A DNA stretch of 5,526 nt, taken from an uncultured Caryophanales bacterium. GTDB lineage: Bacteria > Bacillota_I > Bacilli_A > RF39 > UBA660. The stretch spans positions 1 through 5,526 of the forward strand of contig CAMSXY010000085.1 of NCBI GenBank assembly GCA_947065955.1. The letters are read 5' to 3'. This document shows, piece by piece, positions 1-5,526 of the stretch. Both the position numbers and the translations under genes were made by a program. The notes beneath the pieces were generated by a model. That model did not search any database. It was given only the letters and a program-made list of their open reading frames with translations, and was not told the DNA's origin. How positions within the stretch are numbered: the stretch's first letter is position 1; every line of letters begins with the position of its first letter.

Positions 1-2595
1 TAGTAAATCTTCTGGGTTGGTTAGTTTTAAATCGGCATGTCCTCCTTTAAATAATTCTTGAAAAGTTGTTTGGAAATTCTTTCGAATTGTTGAAAAAGTT
101 TCTTCAAATTCTTTTTTCATAATTTCATCCATTTCTCGAATAATGTCTAAAAGAGTATTTTCTGCCTGTACTAAATCATCCCTTTGCGTCATTAAAAATT
201 CGTATCTTTCTTTAACCTTATCGTATTCCTCTAAAGCAAATATATTGACATCTCCAAGTTCTTTTAGATTTCTTTTTAAATTACTTACTTTATTTCTAGC
301 TACATTTTCCTCAAGTTGAAGTGGATAATTTTTAATAGCATACTCATAAGTAAGATTATACGTCTCATTCAACTGATTTAAAAGAGTATCTAATTTTACA
401 TCCGTTCGATTTTCTTCAATCTCTAGCTCTCGAAGTTCTTTATTTTTGGTTTGAAATTGACTATTTTCTTTTTTAGTTTCAAATTCTAGTTGTTCTAAAG
501 ATTCTTGAAAACATATTTTTTCTTTTCCTAACGTTTCTATCTTTGCTGTAAGATCATTTTTTCTAGAAACCGCATCGTAGTATTCTTTCAATATATTTTC
601 TTCTTCTTTTGACAAAGTATCTTTTAAAATTTGATTTGTTCCATCAAGTTCTTCTTTTGTTGTTTGAAAAATTCCTTCTAAATGAATATAAGAATTTTCC
701 TTTCCCTTTATAATCTCTTGTTTTTCAATTTGTTCTTTCTTTTGTAAATACAATTGATCTTCTAGGGATTTTAACTGATAATCAACCTCATTAATCTTAT
801 TTTCCCACTCTTTTATTTCTTCCGTTTTTTTCTTTTGTTCTTTAAGATAATTTTCTAATTCGTACTTTTCTGTTAATGTATTTCGACTTTTGGTAAGCGT
901 TCCTCCTGTAATAGAACCTCCAATATTACAAAGTTCTCCTTCTAGGGTAACAACCCGATAGCGAAATTGGATTTTTTTACTAACAAGGTTTGCGGTTTTA
1001 ATATCTTCTACAACAAGTACATTTCCTAGTTGATTTTCAATAATATTTCGGTAAATATTTTCACATTTTACTAAATCGGAGGCCACACTAATAATATGCG
1101 GTTTTATAGTTTCTAATGTCTCTTTATCGATTTTTCTTGATTTAATTAAAGAAATTGGAAAAAAGGTAGCTCTTCCAGCATGATTTTTTTTTAAATACTC
1201 GATTGCTTCTTCTGCACTTTTTTCATTTTCTACAATAAGATTATAACTGCTTGCACCAAGAACGGTTGTAATTGCATTTATATATTTATCTTCGCATTCG
1301 ATAACTTTTCCAATAATATTATGAATTCCTGTTAATTTAGGATGATTCAAAATATCTCGAACTGCACTTGGAAGGGTACTATTATTTTCAATTTGTTCTT
1401 TTTGAATTTCTATTTTATTTTCTAAAATATTTTTTTCTCGAATATGCTTAGATAAATTTCTTTCGAATTCTTCACGAAGTTGTTTTTTTTCTTGAATTTG
1501 TTTTTCAATAATGGTTATTTTTTCTAAAGAAAATCCGTATTCGTTTTTTAAGTTCTCTATAGTTTTCTTTGCTGTTTCCATTTCATTTTGAAGTTGTAAT
1601 TTTTTTTCTTGTAATTCAAGTAAATTAGCATGTAATTTAGCATCATCAACTTGGTATTTTTGACGTTCTAGAAGAATAGTTTTCTTACTATGAATATGTT
1701 CCACTGCTTCCGTTTGTTTTAAAAGTTCTATTTGAGCTTGTTTTAATTTTTCTTCTACTTCTTGAATGGAAGTTTTCAGTGTTTCTAATTTTGCTTCACT
1801 TGAGGAAGTAGAAGTTGTTAACTTTAACATTTCATCTTTTAAAATAGTAATTTGTTTTTTGGTTTGTTGGTATTTTTCATTTAAAGAATAAATGTCTTTT
1901 GCAATTAAAGCGATATCTAATTGTTCTAATTCTGCAGAAATTTGTTTATATAAAAGAGCTTGATCCCTTTGTTTTTTAAGAGGTTCTATTTGCATTTCAA
2001 GTTCCCCTATAATATCTTTTACACGATTCATATTTTCGTGTGTACGATCTAGTTTTCTTAGGGCTTCTTCTTTTCTTTTTTTATATTTTAAAACACAAGC
2101 AGCTTCTTCAAAAATGACTCTTCTCTCGGATGGTTTACTGGATAAAATTTCTTCAATTTTTCCTTGGGAAATAATATTAAAACTTTCTTTTGCGATCCCA
2201 CTATCTAATAAAATATCTTGTACATCTTTCAATCGACATCTTTCGCCATTTAAATAATATTCATTACTTCCATCTTTATAGACTCTTCTTTTGATAGAAA
2301 TTTCATTATAATCTAATTTTAAAAAATGATCGGAGTTGTCAAAAACAAGGGTTACTGTTGCGACATTTTGGGCATTTCTAGATTTACTTCCCGAAAAAAT
2401 AACATCGGTCATATTTCCTTCCCCACGAAGGGATTTAACGGATTGTTCTCCTAAGACCCAACGTACAGCATCTACTACGTTACTTTTTCCGCTTCCATTG
2501 GGGCCTACCACTCCTGTAATACCATCTTTTAATTCTATTTGTATAAAATCGGCAAAAGATTTGAAACCTTGTGCTTTTATTTCTTTTAAATACAT
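1..2595 (-). CDS. smc: Chromosome segregation/condensation ATPase SMC (C-terminal end outside window)
   Basis: SMC dimerises through its hinge and, with ScpA and ScpB, forms the ring-shaped ATPase that extrudes DNA loops and separates sister chromosomes. I read 865 codons from the ATG at 2595 to the left edge without a stop. Seen: an N-terminal ATPase head with the motif KAQGFKSFAD (residues 8-17), Walker A GPNGSGKS (31-38, Lys37) and a Q-loop ISQG (142-145). A long Glu/Lys-rich coiled coil follows (about 170-405), then the hinge (about 409-565, ending in GGSITGG), the returning coiled coil (about 566-815), and the start of the C-terminal head ending in TNPEDLL (859-865). The LSGGE signature, Walker B and D-loop are beyond the edge. 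Family knowledge suggests roughly 130-140 more residues, so about 1000 in total against about 1186 in B. subtilis; the missing length is in the arms. The start is supported by AGGTGATC at 2598-2605. It is the third gene of a probable operon with tcdA. Identification is near certain. Confidence 0.97.
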   Translation of the reverse strand, partial: MYLKEIKAQGFKSFADFIQIELKDGITGVVGPNGSGKSNVVDAVRWVLGEQSVKSLRGEGNMTDVIFSGSKSRNAQNVATVTLVFDNSDHFLKLDYNEISIKRRVYKDGSNEYYLNGERCRLKDVQDILLDSGIAKESFNIISQGKIEEILSSKPSERRVIFEEAACVLKYKKRKEEALRKLDRTHENMNRVKDIIGELEMQIEPLKKQRDQALLYKQISAELEQLDIALIAKDIYSLNEKYQQTKKQITILKDEMLKLTTSTSSSEAKLETLKTSIQEVEEKLKQAQIELLKQTEAVEHIHSKKTILLERQKYQVDDAKLHANLLELQEKKLQLQNEMETAKKTIENLKNEYGFSLEKITIIEKQIQEKKQLREEFERNLSKHIREKNILENKIEIQKEQIENNSTLPSAVRDILNHPKLTGIHNIIGKVIECEDKYINAITTVLGASSYNLIVENEKSAEEAIEYLKKNHAGRATFFPISLIKSRKIDKETLETIKPHIISVASDLVKCENIYRNIIENQLGNVLVVEDIKTANLVSKKIQFRYRVVTLEGELCNIGGSITGGTLTKSRNTLTEKYELENYLKEQKKKTEEIKEWENKINEVDYQLKSLEDQLYLQKKEQIEKQEIIKGKENSYIHLEGIFQTTKEELDGTNQILKDTLSKEEENILKEYYDAVSRKNDLTAKIETLGKEKICFQESLEQLEFETKKENSQFQTKNKELRELEIEENRTDVKLDTLLNQLNETYNLTYEYAIKNYPLQLEENVARNKVSNLKRNLKELGDVNIFALEEYDKVKERYEFLMTQRDDLVQAENTLLDIIREMDEIMKKEFEETFSTIRKNFQTTFQELFKGGHADLKLTNPEDLL

Positions 2596-2597
2596 GT

Positions 2598-2605
2598 GAT
2601 CACCT
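2598..2605 (-). promoter_or_regulatory. Ribosome binding site of smc
   Basis: On the minus strand AGGTGATC ends two bases before the smc ATG. It is fully complementary to the conserved 16S rRNA 3' end (GAUCACCU). The AGGTG core sits five bases from the start codon, which fixes the smc start at 2595. The same GGTGATC core precedes tcdA. Confidence 0.8.
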
Positions 2606-2609
2606 ATTT

Positions 2610-3122
2610 CTATTTATTACTTAAAAAATCAGCCATTTCATTTATAAAACAATAGAATATTTCCTTTAGATAATATCGCCATTCCTTTGCTTTAGAAGGG
2701 GTATAGTTTTCCATATCCAATTGGGCTAGAAATGTTTGTTTTTCTACTTTTAAAAGAGTTACTTTTTGAAATTGTTCATATTTTTTTAATAATTCTTTAT
2801 TTTCGCCATATATAATAATTTGTTTTTTTGTAATACGAAGACTGTCTGGAATAAAGGTTTTTTCATATTTTAAAATAGCTTCTTGGTGAACCAAAAGATA
2901 ATCTACTTTTCTTTTAAAATGTTTTTTTAAATCCCGAATATCCACTTTTTTTCCTTTTTTCTTTTCTTTTTTTCCTTTTGAAAAAGCCACTTCTTGATCT
3001 AAAAAATCTGCTGTTAAAATATGCAAATTTTTTTCAATTTCTCTTTTCCATTCTTCTTCAAGCCCAACTCCTAAAACGGTTCCTTCGAAACTTTCAATTT
3101 TTCTTTTTAATTCTTTATTCAT
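2610..3122 (-). CDS. Unknown lysine-rich 170-residue protein between tcdA and smc
   Basis: I do not recognise this protein. It is small, basic and probably cytosolic, with no signal peptide or membrane segment. Seen: a short N-terminal helix, then a strand-like GTVLGVGL (14-21), a helix, a second strand HILTADF (34-40), a lysine cluster at 49-59 (8 Lys in 11 residues), a strand VDYLLVH (73-79), a strand KQIIIYG (100-106), and a C-terminal Trp/Tyr-rich helical part (about 145-168). The alternation of strands and helices with a G-x-G after the first strand resembles a degenerate Rossmann or methyltransferase-like fold, but there is no clear catalytic motif, so this is only a suggestion. It starts 8 bases inside the end of tcdA with AGGA at 3130-3133 as ribosome binding site, and its stop is 14 bases before smc. 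This indicates translational coupling in one operon. That it is a real gene is supported by this tight packing and even codon use. Confidence 0.85.
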   Translation of the reverse strand: MNKELKRKIESFEGTVLGVGLEEEWKREIEKNLHILTADFLDQEVAFSKGKKEKKKGKKVDIRDLKKHFKRKVDYLLVHQEAILKYEKTFIPDSLRITKKQIIIYGENKELLKKYEQFQKVTLLKVEKQTFLAQLDMENYTPSKAKEWRYYLKEIFYCFINEMADFLSNK

Positions 3123-3804
3123 GGTCTTTTCCTAGAATGGTATTTACAATATAACTCGTACAAAGAAGTCCTGCTACTGCGGGTACAAAACTATTTGAGG
3201 AGATACCCTCACAAACTTTTTTAGAAACTTCCCTACTCGATACTACCATAACCTTTCCTTGTATATGTTCTTCCTTTACCATTTTTCTTAAAATACGGGC
3301 AATCGGATCTACGGAGGTTTTTCGAATGTCTATAATTTCAAAGGCTAATGGATCTTTTTTATTCCCTGTTCCCATGCAGGAAATAAAAGGGATTTTTCTC
3401 TTTGTACAAATACGAATGATTTCTTTTTTTACAGAAATCGTATCACAGGCATCGACAATATAATCTACTTTTTCTTGAAATAAAAGATCAATATTGTCCT
3501 TTGTTATAAATACTTTTTTCTTTTGAACTATACATTCTTCTGAAATATCTTGAATTCTTTTTTCAAATACATCTACTTTCGCTAGACCAATCGTGGAATT
3601 TAGGGCAATAATTTGACGGTTTATATTAGATTTTTCTATGTGATCTCCATCGATTAAAATAAAAGAACCAATTCCAGATCTCGCCAGGGACTCAACTACA
3701 TAGCCTCCTACACCGCCAAGACCTAATACAAGAACTTTGGTGTTTTTTAAAACCTCTAAAGATTTTTCTCCTACTAAACTTTCTAACCTTGCCCATTTTT
3801 CCAT
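3115..3804 (-). CDS. tcdA: tRNA threonylcarbamoyladenosine dehydratase (ThiF/E1-like)
   Basis: TcdA (YgdL in E. coli, YrvM in B. subtilis) uses ATP to cyclise t6A at position 37 of ANN-decoding tRNAs into ct6A, which improves decoding. Seen in the 229 residues: an N-terminal R-x-E-x-L-V-G stretch (6-12), the nucleotide-binding loop GLGGVGGYV (28-36), ARSGIG (41-46) and IDGDHI (51-56). Then come SNINRQI (59-65), the ATP/Mg-site DACDT (118-122), SCMGTGNK (142-149) and the family's C-terminal SFVPAVAGLL (205-214). No CxxC zinc pairs of the ThiF/MoeB type are seen, which favours TcdA over MoeB, ThiF or HesA. At 229 residues it is a little shorter than the E. coli enzyme (about 268), the loss being mostly at the C-terminus. 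The start at 3804 has GGTGATC five to seven bases upstream and a promoter just beyond. It heads the probable tcdA-unknown-smc operon. Confidence 0.93.
   Translation of the reverse strand: MEKWARLESLVGEKSLEVLKNTKVLVLGLGGVGGYVVESLARSGIGSFILIDGDHIEKSNINRQIIALNSTIGLAKVDVFEKRIQDISEECIVQKKKVFITKDNIDLLFQEKVDYIVDACDTISVKKEIIRICTKRKIPFISCMGTGNKKDPLAFEIIDIRKTSVDPIARILRKMVKEEHIQGKVMVVSSREVSKKVCEGISSNSFVPAVAGLLCTSYIVNTILGKDHE
3130..3133 (-). promoter_or_regulatory. Ribosome binding site of the 170-residue gene, inside tcdA
   Basis: AGGA on the minus strand lies seven bases before the ATG at 3122 and within the last codons of tcdA. It supports this start and the 8-base overlap of the two genes (3115-3122). 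Confidence 0.6.
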
Positions 3805-3806
3805 AC

Positions 3807-3813
3807 GATCACC
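3807..3813 (-). promoter_or_regulatory. Ribosome binding site of tcdA
   Basis: GGTGATC on the minus strand, with GGTG five bases before the ATG at 3804, pairs with the GAUCACC of the 16S rRNA tail. It matches the site before smc. It lies at or very near the predicted transcript start, so the leader is very short (about 10 bases). Confidence 0.75.
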
Positions 3814-3819
3814 AAAGAC

Positions 3820-3828
3820 ATTATATCA
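3820..3828 (-). promoter_or_regulatory. Extended -10 promoter of the tcdA-smc operon
   Basis: The minus strand reads TGATATAAT: a consensus TATAAT (3820-3825) preceded by the TGN of an extended -10 element. No good -35 is seen; the matching position falls in the T-run of the terminator. Transcription would start near 3813-3814. The promoter lies directly downstream of the terminator at 3841-3864, so tcdA does not depend on read-through from upstream. Confidence 0.7.
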
Positions 3829-3840
3829 TAAAAGAAAAGC

Positions 3841-3864
3841 AAAAAAAAGACCGAAAGATCGGCC
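3841..3864 (-). terminator. Rho-independent terminator of the structured RNA
   Basis: On the minus strand GGCCGA-TCTT-TCGGTC forms a six-pair stem (one G-U) with a four-base loop, followed at once by eight T. This is the classic intrinsic terminator form and would end the RNA that starts near 4015, just before the tcdA promoter. Confidence 0.9.
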
Positions 3865-3878
3865 GGTTTACGATAAAA

Positions 3879-3892
3879 CCTAGTCTCCTAGG
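3879..3892 (-). other. Alternative GAGA-loop hairpin competing with the RNA closing stem
   Basis: CCTAG-GAGA-CTAGG is a perfect five-pair stem with a GNRA-type tetraloop. Four of its bases (3879-3882) are also needed for the 3' strand of the long-range closing stem (3875-3882 with 3982-3989), so the two structures exclude each other. Confidence 0.6.
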
Positions 3893-4021
3893 TGGGCATC
3901 ACAAGACATGTTTTAGGATCCTCAAAACAGTTTGAGTTTTCAACACCACACATCTATTAGATTCCCGATGTCGTAATTTAGTAGGTTTTTCAAAAGAGAA
4001 CCATATCTTTCAGTCATTTAT

Positions 4022-4030
4022 AGTATACCA
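4022..4030 (-). promoter_or_regulatory. Extended -10 promoter of the structured RNA
   Basis: The minus strand reads TGGTATACT: the -10 hexamer TATACT (4022-4027) preceded by TGN. The -35 region is only weakly matched (an A/T tract near 4045-4050). Transcription would start near 4014-4015. The spacer between here and the upstream gene's stop (4031-4093) is almost pure A/T, with no terminator hairpin that I can see, which suits an UP-like region. Confidence 0.65.
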
Positions 4031-4093
4031 CATTTTTAAAAATTTTAATACCCTTTTTTTAATTTTTATTTTTCGTTTTAAATAGTATTTTCT

Positions 4094-5526
4094 TTATAAA
4101 AAAAATTGTAGTAAAGTATCTTTGTTAATATTTTCCACACTTAAATCAAAATCCGCTTCTTCTTTTTTATCAACTAAAATTGCACCTGCTTTTTGTAGGT
4201 AATCCTTTAATTGACACTTAATCATACTTTCTTCTTTTAAATATTCTCTTAGTGTTTTTTCTAATGTTGTATTATTAGAAACGATTCTATCGGATGTACA
4301 TAAATCTGTAAAGATAAACTTTATATGTTCGCTTTCTACAAGTAAAACGCCAAGGGAATGCTCTGCTTTTCCTTTTTCTATTTGATTGCCTTTAAATTTA
4401 ACTAAAATATCATTAGGATCTACTATATAATTTTTCTTAAATTTTTCTTTATAGCCTTTGGCAAAAATAAAGTCATATGTAACAGAATCTACCTCGCGTG
4501 TAAAATTATTTACTTTTAAACTTATCATAGTTGGGTTTAACTTTTCATCTACATACATATATTCACAAGCTCCATTAGGAAAAGGGGCTGCTGTTACATC
4601 TCCTGAAAAAAGAATTTTTTCTCCTTTTTTATATTCTTCATTCCAACCAATGGTATATTCATCGGAAATTATTTTTAAATCCAGATCTACTCTTTTTTTA
4701 TCAACATCAAACCAATGAATTCCTAAGATAATGCTTTCTTTTGAAAGTTGAATACTGGTTCCAAATGGAACATTTCCAATAAACTGTTTTTCCGATTGAG
4801 GTAATACTAAATCCATAAAAGTGTCTAAATAAATCTTTTTTCCCAAAACATTTTCTCTTAACTTTTCTAGAATTATAGAATTTAAAATTTCAGTAGCTTT
4901 CTTGGGATCATATAAACGATCTTTATATTCTTGTACAATCCATGTTTTTCCATTTCTTATTTTATATACTCTTTTTTGTGTATGTTGTTTTTTATAATTT
5001 AAATAATTAACTAATTTTATGGCTCGATAAATCCCTGCAGATAAAATTTTTTCTCTTAGAACTTTTTCAAAATTTTCTTCTTTTTCTTGTTTTTCGCACC
5101 AATTTGCGAAATTATCTAAATCGTTTTTTAAAAGAGGTTTATGATATTTTTTGCTTAAGTGAGAAAGTTTGTTAATTATTTTCTTTAATTCAAGAGAAGG
5201 AAATGTATCTTTACTAAAATTTAAATTAAACTCCTTAGGAGCTGTTTTTAACTCTAAAAAAAGAGGTTTATAACGATTAAATATCTGTGCGAGTACTTTT
5301 AAACCAAATTGCTCTTTATATTGGTTTAAAAGTAAAAGTGCTAAATTTTTATTGGATTTATTTATTTTAGCTAGCATTTCTTTGTTTTTGGTGATTAAAG
5401 TTTCATTTGTTAATTTAAAAATCATATAACGAAAAAACTCTTCTGGTTTTTCTGGAATGATGTTCCATGTATCATAGAAAAATACTTTTAATTCTTTATT
5501 ATTTATTTCAAGAATATTTTGATTAT
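4094..5526 (-). CDS. TerD-like domain protein (N-terminal part outside window)
   Basis: The frame stays open to the right edge. The 33 codons before the ATG at 5425 read as coherent protein (for example IIPEKPEEFFRY), and there is no convincing ribosome binding site, so that ATG is most likely internal and the gene is partial: 476 residues are seen, numbered here from the first full codon. The N-terminal part (about 20-200) is helical and charged, with LSKKYHKPL (123-131) and YKIRNGK (187-193); I do not know its role. The C-terminal part is TerD-like: IHW (269-271), RVDLDL (278-283), SGD (307-309) and APFPNGACEY (313-322). In TerD proteins the D-x-DLD, SGD and G-x-x-E positions bind calcium. 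The spacing recalls the TerD-like part of the actinobacterial/myxobacterial MXAN_6230/SCO0854-type proteins more than stand-alone TerD. No signal peptide or membrane segment is seen in the visible part. No other ter genes are in view. The domain call is fairly sure; cellular function is unknown. Confidence 0.85.
   Translation of the reverse strand, partial: NQNILEINNKELKVFFYDTWNIIPEKPEEFFRYMIFKLTNETLITKNKEMLAKINKSNKNLALLLLNQYKEQFGLKVLAQIFNRYKPLFLELKTAPKEFNLNFSKDTFPSLELKKIINKLSHLSKKYHKPLLKNDLDNFANWCEKQEKEENFEKVLREKILSAGIYRAIKLVNYLNYKKQHTQKRVYKIRNGKTWIVQEYKDRLYDPKKATEILNSIILEKLRENVLGKKIYLDTFMDLVLPQSEKQFIGNVPFGTSIQLSKESIILGIHWFDVDKKRVDLDLKIISDEYTIGWNEEYKKGEKILFSGDVTAAPFPNGACEYMYVDEKLNPTMISLKVNNFTREVDSVTYDFIFAKGYKEKFKKNYIVDPNDILVKFKGNQIEKGKAEHSLGVLLVESEHIKFIFTDLCTSDRIVSNNTTLEKTLREYLKEESMIKCQLKDYLQKAGAILVDKKEEADFDLSVENINKDTLLQFFL

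Larger units (their letters stand above)
3841..4015 (-). ncRNA. ssrS: Structured small RNA, probable 6S RNA
   Basis: No open reading frame explains this stretch. It is clearly richer in GC than the flanking spacer and is bounded by a promoter (-10 at 4022-4027) and a terminator, giving about 175 nt. The ends pair over a long range: AAAACCTA (3982-3989) with TAGGTTTT (3875-3882), and outside it GGTT (3999-4002) with AACC (3865-3868). Inside are a hairpin CTCAAA-CTGT-TTTGAG (3921-3936) and short pairings such as GGTG (3944-3947) with CACC (3891-3894). A rod closed by a terminal stem, with a loosely paired middle, fits 6S RNA, the promoter mimic that binds housekeeping RNA polymerase. Size fits too (about 190 nt in B. 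subtilis). The ATGCCCACCT stretch resembles my memory of Bacillota 6S, and I recall the B. subtilis 6S-1 gene lying near yrvM (tcdA). Otherwise it is an unknown small RNA or a tcdA leader; the second promoter argues against a leader. The RNA gene is well supported, the 6S identity only moderately. Confidence 0.65.

Noticed and set aside
2336..2599. Plus-strand reading frame of 87 codons over the start of smc
   Set aside because: It lies wholly opposite the highly conserved SMC ATPase head, has no recognisable protein features, and is an antisense shadow.
2941..2985. Pyrimidine-rich repeat tract on the plus strand
   Set aside because: It simply encodes the lysine cluster of the 170-residue protein on the other strand and shows no regular repeat unit beyond that.
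3841..4015. Riboswitch or T-box leader controlling tcdA
   Set aside because: I found none of the conserved cores I know (T-box, TPP, SAM, purine, FMN, lysine, preQ1), and a good extended -10 promoter lies between the terminator and tcdA. Not fully excluded.
3841..4015. tmRNA, SRP RNA or RNase P RNA
   Set aside because: The size is wrong for tmRNA and RNase P RNA, and the SRP GGAAGCAGCC-type apical loop and tmRNA tRNA-like ends are absent.
4458..4718. Plus-strand reading frame of 86 codons over the TerD-like domain
   Set aside because: It is opposite the conserved RVDLDL and SGD region of the minus-strand gene, has low-complexity Ser/Phe content, and no promoter or ribosome binding site was seen.

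Overview
The window is very AT-rich, and every gene I can support lies on the minus strand. The coding strand is rich in Lys, Glu, Asn and Ile codons. The proteins read best as low-GC Bacillota, perhaps a gut Bacilli/Mollicutes-like lineage. Three things point there: the amino-acid composition, ribosome binding sites matching the GAUCACCUCCU end of 16S rRNA, and an SMC protein with short arms of the kind seen in mollicutes. All tryptophans I read are TGG and no in-frame TGA was met, so the standard bacterial code fits. The lineage is an inference.

In the direction of transcription (right to left) the layout is as follows. At 5526-4094 is the C-terminal part of a larger protein that runs off the right edge and ends in a TerD-like (tellurium-resistance superfamily) domain. 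At 4015-3841 is a probable stand-alone structured RNA of about 175 nt. It has its own extended -10 promoter, a long-range closing stem and an intrinsic terminator, and 6S RNA is the best guess. At 3828-3820 a second extended -10 promoter follows directly, driving a compact gene group. That group is tcdA (3804-3115, tRNA ct6A37 cyclase/dehydratase), a 170-residue lysine-rich unknown protein (3122-2610, overlapping tcdA by 8 bases), and smc (2595 to the left edge, 14 bases after the unknown gene).

The last three genes look co-transcribed. They join a tRNA-modification enzyme, an unknown basic protein and the chromosome-condensation ATPase. The smc gene is complete at its N-terminus (865 codons in the window) but its signature and Walker B half lies outside. 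The most interesting items are the RNA with its mutually exclusive hairpins, the orphan TerD-like protein, and the unknown gene between tcdA and smc. I saw no mobile element, CRISPR array, tRNA or rRNA.
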